Assembly (NCBI GenBank): GCA_022828595.1
Contig: JAKGHH010000005.1
Span: 23,077,875-23,141,874, forward strand
Reading direction: 5' to 3'
DNA: 64,000 nucleotides
Origin: Nelumbo lutea
Lineage: Eukaryota > Streptophyta > Magnoliopsida > Proteales > Nelumbonaceae
Shown piece after piece: positions 36,501 through 46,385 of the stretch. The notes beneath the pieces were generated by a model. It was not told the origin of the DNA and did no database searches. It saw only the letters and a program-made list of their open reading frames with translations. The translations under genes were made by a program, and so were the position numbers. The first letter of the stretch is position 1, and the number at the start of each line of letters is the position of its first letter.

Positions 36501-37560
36501 AGTGATGGACATTTGATCAAAGGTGTAGATTTATTGTTTTAATTCAGATCATGGTCTTAGCTTATGGTTTTCTAATCAACGAGAGGGACCAAAATGGAAT
36601 CTTACTTTTTCAATGGTCAAATGGAGGTGCTTTGTCGTGAAATTTGATGTGGTGGGGTTGTTTGGGTCTCCAAACATTATGGTAAGGTCTGATTAGTCAT
36701 ATAAAGTTGGGATGATGGATGGTAAGCTTTAATTAATGTAATTTGTTGAAATAGGATCTAGGCTTGATGATAGGTCAAACGGGGGAATTCTGAGCTACAA
36801 TTTGGTAAGTAGCCATGGATTAGGGTGATGAGTCAAGTGGGTAGTTCTGATCTAAGAAAGATATGGTTGATCTTGGTAATCATGCAGGGCTATCAGAATA
36901 GAATCTTGATGTTCTTTGCGGTTAGTTGTCGTAGATTCATGTTGAGATTCACTAGTTGATTGTTTCCTAGTGATCTTGGGGTGATGGATATGTTGGATTT
37001 GATTTTGGGGAGCTGGAGTTTGAATATCACATGGATCAGTGCCATTAAAAAGGAAGTTGGTATGTTGAACGGTGGACCTTTGGAGTTTAGTCATGAAAAG
37101 TGATGTGTAACTAAGTTGTAGTTTTCCAAGTCTGGGGATGATGTTTGGTCAATGTTCTTATTTGTCTTGTGGATTGTGTCAAATGAGGGTGTTTTGAATT
37201 TTGGAAAGTCTCAAGTTAATCTGGTTGTGTTTCTAAGTTTTTGGGGTCTAAGAGGATGGTACAAAGAGGTAAGGTGAAGGGACTGAGCAAAAATTGGGTG
37301 CTAACAGCTACCCCTCTTTGTTGGAGGTAGCAAGTTACCAAATAATAAAGAAAAATAAGCACACAAAGATTTTTGCGAGGGCCAAGGGTTTAAAGAAGGA
37401 GATTTCACTGTTGGAATTTCAGTCAAGGTTGAAGTTGATGTAGTATAAAACCTTTTCTTGGAAGGTGTTGTACCATCCCAAGCTTCAAAAGGAAATTGCA
37501 ACTATCAAGCAAATGCGAGAAAAACATATTGGTGCCATTCCAAAAATAGCTAGTATTATT
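33520..37560 (+). mobile_element. Non-coding retroelement remnant, possibly Ogre-like
   Basis: No coding domain was found. The text at 33530-33730 (agagatggagtcactcaccc and onward) and at 37285-37330 (attgggtgctaacagctacc) resembles non-coding parts of Tat/Ogre elements as I remember them. A G/T-rich stretch at 35990-37290 could be LTR or untranslated region. A block at 34190-34260 contains gggtgagaataggtcgtatc, also common in plant LTR elements. Boundaries and family are uncertain. Confidence 0.4.
33922..35598. repeat. Direct repeat pair, about 210 bases, 1468 apart
   Basis: 33922-34133 and 35390-35598 match closely, both from ctacctcta through caagaagaaatg and tacttttcatatgtac to atgcttctgg. 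The interval between them holds AT-rich DNA and two versions of a block with acagcttacaggaacccctc-like text near 34470 and 34710. It may be a local duplication or a pair of terminal repeats of a small element. Confidence 0.75.
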
Positions 37561-37650
37561 TGACATTTGATTTTTGATTAGTACATGCATTGGTGATTGA
37601 TGTTTTGAAGGATTTGATGTTTTTTTAGTATGGGATGAAGCTTATCAAGG

Positions 37651-37653
<3 letters not shown>

Positions 37654-37690
<37 letters not shown>
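37654..37690. repeat. (CT)n microsatellite
   Basis: An uninterrupted CT run at the left border of the T-rich array. Confidence 0.95.
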
Positions 37691-37694
<4 letters not shown>

Positions 37695-37699
37695 TTTTA

Positions 37700-38870
37700 T
37701 GAATTTCAAATTTGTTATTTTCTAGATGCTTATAGGTTGGGTTTGTACGGGTTTTACCTTTTTCTATTGCGGCATTTGAATTGATGATTTCATGAAAACC
37801 TATAAGTTTTGATTTGATTTTTTACAGATTTAGGTTTTTGATTATTGATGTTGAAGATTGAACTTGCAATTTGATTCAAACATTTGATGGAATTTTACTA
37901 AGTTAATATGGATTTGGGTTTTTGACTTGAGCATTTTATAGGTCTTGATTTTGATTTAAATATTTGATGGATTTTGAATTTTGATACAGGTTTTGATTTT
38001 TGAAATTAGTTATTTGATTTGATTTTTTGTGGGTTTTAGTTATTTGATTTAAATGGACTTTGGCTTTCGATTTAAATTTTTATGCATTTGATTTTTGAAA
38101 GTGGTTATATGATTTGTATATTTGATGGATTTTGACCTTTGATTTGGATTTTTATGGGTTTTGATTTTTAAAATTTATTTGATTTGAATATTTGATGGAT
38201 TTTGACTCTCGATTTGAATTTTTATGGGCTTTGATTAGTTGTTTGATTATGGATCTTGATTTTTTATTTGAGTTTTTATGGGTGAAATTATTTAAAATAT
38301 TTGATGGAAGTTTACTAATTTAATCTGGATTTTGATTTTTTGATTTGAGTTTTTATAGGTTATGATTTTTGGAAACATGGATTTTGATTTTTTTTTTAGT
38401 TTTTATGGGCTTTGATTTTTTGAAATCAATTATTTAAAATATTTGGCGGAAGTTTACTAATTTATTATGGATTTTGAATTTTTTATTTGATCTTTCATAA
38501 AAATTTTTGAAAACATGGATTTTGATTTTTGTTTTTAGTTTTTACGGGTTTAGATTTTTTGAAATTAGTTATTTAAAATATTTGATGGAAGCTTACTAAT
38601 TTATTATGGATTTTGATTTTTTTATTTGAGTTTTTACTGGCTTTGTTTTTTGAAAAGACTTTTTATTTTCAGCTTTTTATGGGTTTTGATTTTTGAAGTT
38701 AGTTATTTAAAATATTTAATGGAAGTTTATGGGTTTTGATTTTCTTTTTTTTTAGTTTGTTTTGATTTTTGAAAACATTTGATGGAAGTTTAATATGGAT
38801 TTTCATTTTTGTTTTGGGTTTTAATGGGTTTTGACTTTTGATGTTTGATGTTGAAATCATTTTAGGAAAC
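37700..38870. repeat. T-rich degenerate tandem array, period near 140
   Basis: Repeated text attatttaaaatatttgatg, then gaagtttactaatttatta and ggattttgattttt. Clear copies start at about 38290, 38432, 38573 and 38706; earlier ones are more diverged. One strand is strongly T/G biased. No coding frame fits. Confidence 0.85.
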
Positions 38871-39004
38871 CATTTTGAAAACTTGACAAAGGTCTTGTGA
38901 TTGCTATAGCGCATGTAGTCATTCTGATAGGTAATAAGATTCCTTCAGATAGAAGTTACTTGCGCATTAAAACTTCGATAATTCAAACTATGAAAACTAT
39001 GTGG

Positions 39005-39880
39005 TGTAGTACGATGTTCAAGTAAGTTTAATGTCCCTTGTAGGTAGGGTGTGGTTAGGCTATGTGAGAGTGGTCTCCTTGAAAGATAAAGGAAGACCGG
39101 AATTGGGAATCAACCAAGGGGTTAGGGTAAAAGGGAATGGTGAGGTGGTTTCAACAAGGAATCCAATAATTGAGTGAATCAAAGGTTGAATGAATCCCCC
39201 CGACTACGAGGGGGGTTCTTATTTATAAGGAATGATCCCAAAATCCTGAAAAGAAGGAAGAAAAAGTGATTGATTTCTATTAGGAAAGGAAACATTAGAT
39301 TTGTTGTAGGTCATTAGGGAGCACTACTAGGGTTTTGCCACGTGTCTTATGAGATCTCTCGAAGTTGAATTTCCTTTTACCCCGAGGACTCTCATAATCC
39401 ATGCATACTACTTCCTTTCACACCTTACTAGACCAACGTGGCACTGGTGACATTATTGTTTTGGTGGACGCATCTTTACTAAACTTACATGGCAATTACC
39501 ACGTGCATAATTTAAAGTCACATGTTTAGCTAATATTCAATTCCAACTCGTGGTGACTTACACTTTTGTAATAGTCCCAAGTTTGTTACAGGGCTGCGTA
39601 TCTCCGAAGTTCATTGCAAAATTGTGTATCGTAGGTTTATCGCAAAGTCATGCATGGTCAAGGTTCCTCGTAGAGTCAAATTCGTATGAAATTTATCACG
39701 GGTTTAACTATAACTTATTTTAGGCTCCTGCCAAGCGTGAGTCTATTGCGAACGTGTGATGAATCGTGTGCTTATTGCAAATGTGTGATGCACTTCAAGT
39801 TCATCGCAGGTGACTGATAAGCCGAGGACTGATTGCAGGCGTCCATATAGTATCGATTCAATGTCTTTTGGACTCTAAAG
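39005..39880 (-). mobile_element. Gypsy 3' LTR-like region, inverted
   Basis: Reverse complement of the LTR-like region at 15700-16110, e.g. gggttttgccacgtgtct at about 39331 and ggtctccttgaaag at about 39073. Its place, at the low-coordinate end of the inverted Ogre-like element, fits a 3' LTR. The upstream part (39560-39850) has short repeats around attgcaaa and catcgcag like those at 15490-15650. Exact ends are not defined. Confidence 0.65.
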
Positions 39881-40086
39881 GATTGAGTAAGCACTATGTA
39901 CCTACATTAGCCCTGCTTATCTGTAAGTGGAACCTTACCGATAAGCAATATGTCCTCTGTTTCCTGTGTATGGGTTTATCTACTTCATTTACCCTTCCTT
40001 TCCTATCTTGCCTTCATATTCTTCTCGTTCTTTTCTCTATCATAAATGGATCATTGACAAAAGAAGTATGAATGCCCCTTCATAGA

Positions 40087-40512
40087 TTTTGTCAGGGAGG
40101 TTGATACAATGTAGATGTTGCAAGAATGCGAAGCAGCCATAATAATCGATGGGGGCAGGGGTTTTTGGCCTTCGATGCCAGTGACTAGGGGGTAGAAGGT
40201 AAATTCGATGTTGTCAACAACACAGAGTTGATGTGCCTCTGTGGATGGCCAGACCAGTCGGTGTCATACAAGTGCTAGGAGCCTAGGACCGACGACTCTA
40301 AGTCACCCAACAACTATAGTGACTAGGCAGAGTTTGTGCTTGAAAATCCTATGTATTGCCGGATGTTGCAGGATGCCGATCTTCTCCGATTTATGGATTG
40401 TTACACAAATCTCTCTGGTAGAGAAAGGGTGAAATATGTAAAGCCCCTTTTTGAACAATGGTGTTCTTGGGTTATTTATATGAACAGATGGACGACACCA
40501 TCCAACAAATTA
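40087..40512 (+). pseudogene. Unknown coding-like frame, antisense to gypsy element
   Basis: One plus-strand frame stays protein-like over about 140 codons with only a few stops, mostly TAG, and no shift. Visible segments are NNTELMCLCGWPDQS, then ENPMYCRMLQDADLLRFMD and GRERVKYVKPLFEQW, closing at TAG 40510-40512. I do not recognise the protein. It lies between the broken pol and the 3' LTR-like region of the inverted element and runs opposite to it. Several Tat-lineage elements (e.g. maize Grande) are known to carry an extra antisense ORF in that place, so it may be one. The best open part is 40327-40509. Confidence 0.45.
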
Positions 40513-41210
40513 TAGACCCAAGATACAAGAGGTATATCAATTATATGTGCATGCCCTTCCTATGGATGTTTTGTTAGACAATGTATGCCCTTAGCTCCAA
40601 TTAGATTGATGTACATATGCATTTATTGTAAATGAATAAAAGTACATAATTGATTCATGTTATATTTGGTGTGTTTTTGTGTAATTACCATTAAATTGAA
40701 CATTTATGAGACTCGTGTTAGTCTAAAATATTCTCAGTCATTGGATAGACTTGGGGAAGTTTATCCTGCCAAGGCTGACACTAATGTGCTTCCAAGTTGG
40801 TTGGGGTGGCTTGTCTCAACTGTGAGGGTGAGACCCGAAGCACATATAGTGTGTGTTTGTTTGAAACATTGAACTCGGACCATTTTCTAGTTATGCCTTG
40901 GACCTTGGAGACTGAAGGGGAAAATTGGAAAATTACACCTGACCCCTAGACTCGATTATGGTACTACACTGGGTGTCAGATTGGGCTGTCTTTGATATGC
41001 CAATCAATGAGATCCTTAGAGGGAGTCAAAACCTGGGTATGTTGGGAAAGTCTAAGAATTCACTCGAGTGGGTTATCATACTGACAGGATCAGCCCCTTT
41101 GTCAAACAAAGTGAATGATCGGGACTACACTCTCTCCAATGGAAACTAAAATTGCTAGCAGTTGATTTCAAACTTGTTTGAGATTTGTTTTGCAAAATAT
41201 ATTTATATGA

Positions 41211-41212
<2 letters not shown>

Positions 41213-41270
<58 letters not shown>
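41213..41270. repeat. (AT)n microsatellite
   Basis: An AT run of about 58 bases inside the LTR, at the place where other copies have short tatata tracts (e.g. 47270-47290, 50690). Confidence 0.95.
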
Positions 41271-41273
<3 letters not shown>

Positions 41274-41920
41274 GTTTTAAGAAAAAGGTTTGCAAATGGT
41301 TTTAATTTCTGGGATCCATCCAAGCAGAGAGTGTAACACTGTACCTTGCAACCGAGGGAGAAGTCCTCTCTTGTCGGGTAGAGTTTGACCGTTAAGGGCC
41401 GAGAGGTTAAGTGTAAAACCATTTAGGGCTGTTATACCTGATGGACTAATTTCACTTAAGACCATTGTCCTTGGGCCTTCATAAGATGGCTGAAGTCAAG
41501 GACCATTTATTGTAAATGTTGGGCCCATTAAGAGCCCATACTTTTGGACTCAGGGGTTCACTATGATTAGTAGTGAATTCGGCCAAGCTTTGTCACAGAA
41601 GCTAGGTTGAACCAAAATGGGCTTTTGTTAGATCAATGTTGGGGTCCCGCGCCATATAAAGAAAGCCAAGTTAGCTAGCAACTAAAAGGGGGTGTGAACC
41701 ACTTACTTAATGGGCCTAGGGCCCATGATTAATTAGATTAATCAAGATGTCACATGACAATTTAAAGTAGTCATGTGACATGGGCGAATTTGGGTATGGA
41801 TATGGGCTTGGGTTAGTAGATAGGATAAGAGGATAAGTCTTATCCACTTAAAGAGTCCAAATCCAAATAAAGATTTGGATTATGAAGCTCCTAATTAGAT
41901 TAGGAGAGCTGCTCTTTAAG

Positions 41921-41930
41921 GTATATAAAT
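41921..41930 (+). promoter_or_regulatory. TATA box of copia LTR
   Basis: gtatataaat followed by agagg, a good plant TATA match. The LTR copy breaks off about 30 bases downstream, near where transcription would start. Confidence 0.5.
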
Positions 41931-41959
41931 AGAGGAAGGCAAATTGCTCCAGGTTTACA

Positions 41960-42549
41960 CACTGCCGGTAGTTTTGGTTTCCATCAAAGAGAGTGTAGTC
42001 TCGAACATTCACTTTGTCTGACAAAGGGGCTGATATTGTCATTATGATCACCCATTTGAGTGAATTTTCAGATTGCCCCAACATACCTAGGTTTTGACCC
42101 CCAAAGGATCTCACTGATTGGCATATCAAAGATAGCCAAATCCAACACCTAGTGTAGTACCATAATCGAGTCAAGGGGTTATGTGTAACTTTCTAGTTTT
42201 GCCCACTAGTCTCCAAGGTCTAAGGCATAACTGGAAATTGGTCCGGGTTCTGTGTTTTGAACAAACACATACTGCATGTGCTTTGGGTCCAACCCTAGTA
42301 GCCGAGACAAACTAACCCAACCTTTTTGGCAGCACATCAGTGTTAGCCTTGGCTAGATAAACTTCCCCAAGTCTATCCAACGGCTTAGAACATTCTAAAC
42401 TTACCCGAGTCTCATAAATGTTTGATTTGAGGGTAATTATACAGAAACACACCAGTTATAACATAAAACAATTATGTACTTTTATTCATTTACAGTAAAT
42501 GTATCAGTACATCAATCTAGTTGGAGCTAAGGGCATACACTGTCTAACA
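41960..42549 (-). mobile_element. Copia LTR 5' part, inverted
   Basis: Reverse complement of the first 590 bases of the LTR, ending with the complement of TGTTAGACAG at 42540-42549. It is joined head to head with the forward copy 40572-41955, leaving both outer ends as LTR starts. Beyond 42549 the gypsy RT resumes. Confidence 0.85.
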
Positions 42550-43061
42550 ACCCATTCTTCTTTTTCACTGGCACTATGTTGGCCAGCCACTGAGGGTGCG
42601 CTATGGGTTTGATAAACCCTAGTTTCAAAAGCCGCTCAACTTCATCTTTAATCTTCAAAGCTACTTCCAATTTAAAGATCCTCTGTGGCTGCTTTACTAG
42701 TTTGAACTTGGGATCTATGTGCAGTGAATGCCTGACAAGGTCCAAGTCTAAGCCTAGCATCTGGTCGTACGACCAGGCAAAAACGTCTTGAAACTTTGTG
42801 AAAGTATACATATATTCGAATCTTTTAGCAGGTTTCAATGGTTTGTGATAAAGAAAGGTCTTTACCTTTCAATAGTGCGATCAACTTTTCTCTATCTTCG
42901 GGTCCTAAGCTTCTTGATATATATAGCAATTTCTTCTCTACTTCTTTTGTTGCCAGGTTTATCTCCTCTAAGGGTTCTTCCACTATGTCGGTGGAATCTA
43001 TCATGCATTTGGGAGGTGTTTATAGTTCATCGCAATATTCTAAGGTGTCTTTTCTCAACTC
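42550..43061 (-). pseudogene. Gypsy RT N-terminus (Ogre-like), inverted
   Basis: Read downwards from 43061: EYCDE, then LLYISRSLGPEDREKL and KFQDVFAWSYDQMLGLDLDL, HSLHIDPKFKLVKQPQRIF, EVERLLKLGFIKPI, and WLANIVPVKKKNG ending at the copia LTR. This is the lead-in to Tat RT, and the frame 42838-42550 is open. Catalytic blocks are absent because the copia LTRs replace or displace them. Confidence 0.85.
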
Positions 43062-43521
43062 CTACCAGTGTAAGCATTACTCAATGTTCCTTTTGTGTGC
43101 TATTAATTATGAGTCTAATATAGTTTATTGGTGTACCTCTAATTTATGCTCAGGTTGTGATTTATTGTTCAATGATGAAATTATAGCAACATCGTTTTGT
43201 GGAAATGATCCAACAAAGTAGTTCTGGTTAAAACATTACTTAGAGTTTACACGTATTTGACCAAAACAATTTCTTGCGATAAACTACACTATTCTTCTAT
43301 AAACAATTTCTTGTGATTTATTGTTCAATAGATGATTTGACCAAAAAGAAAGAATTTACACGTATTTGTCTATAAACGGTTCTATAACAATTTCTTGCGA
43401 TAAACTTAACATGTTTTAAAAGAAATCATAACCTACACTATTCTTCTAGGAACAACTTGATGCTCACATTCTATAACAATGTAAAGTAAATCATAATTTG
43501 AATTAAAAAACCAACTCATAC
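43062..43521 (-). other. Putative intron between protease and RT, inverted copy
   Basis: On the minus strand a 460-base AT-rich stretch starts GTATGAG right after a GAG codon and ends GGTAG right before another GAG codon. Position, donor text and phase 0 all match the 245-base stretch at 18316-18560. The length difference shows that the interior diverged while the splice borders stayed. Splicing is inferred from Ogre biology. Confidence 0.75.
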
Positions 43522-44230
43522 CTCAGGAATGGCCTTTTTATTTGTCGGTGGCTCATCTTCATCGTAGTTTGCAACAATGGTGTAATAGCTCTTACCATTG
43601 TCACCAGTTACCTGAACACATCTGATTCTCTTTTTCTTTTTTGTAGCTACTGGAGGTTTGTTTTGTGTGAGGTCTGGTAGCTCCATCCCCTCTACCTTGG
43701 CTATCATTGTCTCTCCTTCATCTACTAGTTCTGTGTAATAGATCGTGTCTTCCAGGTGGGTCTTTGACTTATCAAAGGGGACTCTGGTAGCTAGGGTTCT
43801 GATCACACGTCCTTTGTGTTTGGCTTTGATGCACTGGTGATATGTTGAGGGGACAAGAGCCAGGTCGTGTATCACAGGTCATCCTAGGAGGACATGGTTA
43901 GCGGTCCTCCTGAGATGTCCTAAAATTCCTATGCAATGGAAAATGCCCGATGGCTACTTGCATATCAATGGACCCTTCTGTGATAGATGTGTTTTCATTG
44001 AAGTCTATTACCTCCATCGGCAGTCCTCTGATGGTCTCTTTCTGTATGTTCGTTAGCGTCAATGTGTAGATGGAGATTAGGTTAATGGAGCTCCCAGGAT
44101 CGATCATTGGCTTTCTCATTTTGAAGCCCCCCACTTTCATTGAAAGATTAGGTTAATGGAGCTCCCAAGATCGACCATCGACCTTCTCATTTCGATGCCC
44201 CCCACTCTTGTTGAAACATACAAGGGTTGG
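43522..44230 (-). pseudogene. Ogre-like protease with duplicated active site
   Basis: Downstream part, 43875-43522, open over 118 codons: ALVPSTYHQCIKAKHKGRVI, ELVDEGETMIAKVEGMELP, SYYTIVANYDEDEPP. Active-site region: MIDPGSSINLISI at about 44110-44070, and a second version SMVDLGSSINLI at about 44185-44150. A 71-base tandem duplication (44080 and 44151 are equivalent points) made the second copy and, as 71 is not a multiple of three, shifts the frame. Confidence 0.75.
44074..44215. repeat. 71-base tandem duplication in protease
   Basis: gattaggttaatggagctcc occurs at about 44076 and 44147, each followed by about 50 similar bases ending near gccccccact. Substitutions between copies show that the event is not recent. 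Confidence 0.85.
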
Positions 44231-44796
44231 TTGTGATGGGGGTCGATAGCTAACATGTCTTCCACTATAAACTCCATGCTATTGTGATCAGGTCGATAGG
44301 GCTCTAGTGGGCGCCTGAAGACTTCTTCCAATGCTTTAATGGCCAGCTTCCTTGTCAATGTTCTTGCTCCCTACTCATTGAAGAATTGTTGGAACTCCTA
44401 ACTTTGCTTGAGTCTTTATATCAGCGTGTTAGACTGGTACTGGTTTGTTGCTCCTACTATGTTGACACTCCGCCCTTGGGTATGGGTCAGGAGGGGGTCA
44501 ACTTCTATTCGCGCAGGGTCTCTTTTCATGAACTCATCCAACTTTACCTTCTGTATGAACAATCTCCTTAACAAAAAACTGTCCATCAAGTCATGGTGTG
44601 GTGATTGGTGATAGTTGCACCACCTTCTGTCGTGTCTATCCTTCTCTAGGTCTACTCTTGCTAGTGGTGGTGGTAGATTGATCACCTTGTCTTCAACCAA
44701 CTTATTCATTATCATAATTACTTCCTTTTTTGTGCAGGGGAAGGGAGGAGGGATCGATAGGTCATTTCTCTTTCTAGGGCAGTATTACAATAGTAG
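44231..44796 (-). pseudogene. Ogre-like gag C-terminus, inverted
   Basis: RRWCNYHQSPHHDLMDSFLL at about 44620 is the gag-end Cys/His segment, followed by RRLFIQKVKLDEFMKRDPAR. It aligns with the forward copy at 17285-17400; the final Cys is Ser here. Below, EEVFRRPLEPYRPDHNSMEF leads into protease. It is cut at 44797 by a copia LTR, so the gag N-terminus is missing. Confidence 0.75.
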
Positions 44797-45228
44797 TGTT
44801 AGACAGTGCATGCCCTTATCTCCAACCAAATTGATGTACTGATACATTTATTGTAAATGAGTAAAAGTACATAATTGTTTCATGTTATAATTGGTGTGTT
44901 TCTATGTAATTACCCATTAAATTGGACACTTATGAGACTCATGTTAGTTTAGAATGTTCTCAGCCATTGGATAGACTTGGGGAGTTTATCTTGCCAAGGC
45001 TGACACTAATGTGCTGCCAAGAAGGTTGGGGCAACCTGTCTCACCTGCCAGGGTTGGACCTGAAGCACATGTAGTGTGTGTTTGTTTGAAACACTGAACC
45101 CGGACCAACTTCCAGTTATGCCCTAGACCTTGGAGATTGATGGGCAAAACTGAAAAGTTACACTTAGCCTCAAGACTCGATTATGGTACTGCACTGGGTG
45201 TCAGATCGGGTTGCCTTCGATATGCCAT
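44797..45228 (+). mobile_element. Copia LTR 5' part, forward
   Basis: It starts TGTTAGACAG and follows the family for about 430 bases, then meets an inverted LTR at 45226-45230, where both sides share the letters tca. This is the second head-to-head LTR pair in the window. Confidence 0.85.
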
Positions 45229-45791
45229 CAGAGAGAGTGTAGTCCCGATCATTCACTTTGTCCAACAAAGGGGTTGATCTTATCACTATGATCACCCACT
45301 CGAGTGAATTATCAGACTACCCCAACATACCCAGGTATTGACCCCCAAAGGATATCACATTGGCATATCAGATATAGCTCGATCAAACACCTAGTGATAT
45401 ACCAGAATCGAGTATATGGGCTAGGTGTAACTTTCTAGTTTTGCCCATCAATCTCCAATGTCCAGGGCACAACTAGAAATTGGTCTGGGTTCAATGTTTC
45501 AAACAAACACACACTACATGTGCTTCGGGTCCAACCTTGGCAATTGAGACAGGCTACCCCAACCTTCTTGGCAACACATTAGTGTTAGCCTTGGCAGGAT
45601 GAACTCCCCAAGTTTATCCAATGGTTGAGAATATTCTAAACTAACACGAGTCTCATAAGTGTCCAATTTAAAGGGTAATTACACAGAAACACACCAATTA
45701 TAACAAGAAACAATTATGTACTTTTACTCATTTACAATAAATGTATCAGTGCATCAATCTGATTGGAGCTAAGGGCATATACTGTCTAAGA
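45229..45791 (-). mobile_element. Copia 3' LTR, inverted, truncated
   Basis: Reverse complement of the LTR start region. It ends at 45791 next to gagctcccact, the complement of the purine tract that precedes a 3' LTR, so it is the 3' LTR of the inverted copia element that follows. The terminal TG is changed to TC. Confidence 0.85.
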
Positions 45792-46385
45792 GCTCCCACT
45801 AGAACTTAGGTCCAATTTGCTACAAGCCTCTGTCCCATACTATCCATGTGTTTCTCAAACACTTTCTATGTTAGTGGCTAAGTTAATGGGTCTGCCACTC
45901 TCTGTTGATACTACATTCTAAATCTGGATGTCTCCTCTACCAACAATCTCCCGTAAATCCAATGTTGTCACACAATAGTGGAATGGGTGATATGGTAGGA
46001 TTCTAACTTCTAGGATGAACAACTTCATCCATTAGGCAGCCTCACTTATGACAATGTTCTTGGCCTAGGTCGTAGACTATTTTTCTTACTACACAGGACC
46101 CCATCGTAAAGATGTAACCAGATATAGACTTTCTATCACATGGGTTTGACTAGAAGTCAGTATCAGTATACCCGACCATCTATAGTGAACTACAATCGAA
46201 CACAAGACAATACTCTTTAGTCCTCTGAAGGCATTTAAGTATGTTTTTCACGGTAGTCCAATGCTCCTGCCCTAGGTTTGATTGCTATCTACTTACTACA
46301 CTTATAGCACGAGCAAAGTCTGGCTGAGTGAACAACATGACATACATGATGCTCTTTACGGCAGAGGCATAAGGAACCTCTCTCA
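45792..46385 (-). pseudogene. Copia RNase H and RT end, inverted
   Basis: Collinear with the better copy at 57773-58233 and 59849-60080: purine tract, RNase H region, then the RT tail. Stops are frequent. It is interrupted at 46386 by a solo LTR and resumes at 48566. Confidence 0.75.

Larger units (their letters stand above)
40572..41955 (+). mobile_element. Copia LTR, forward, truncated
   Basis: It starts TGTTAGACAA and follows the family LTR to just past a TATA box at 41921-41930. There it stops and is joined to an inverted LTR piece. It contains an expanded AT run. It is inserted in the inverted Ogre-like element. Confidence 0.85.
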
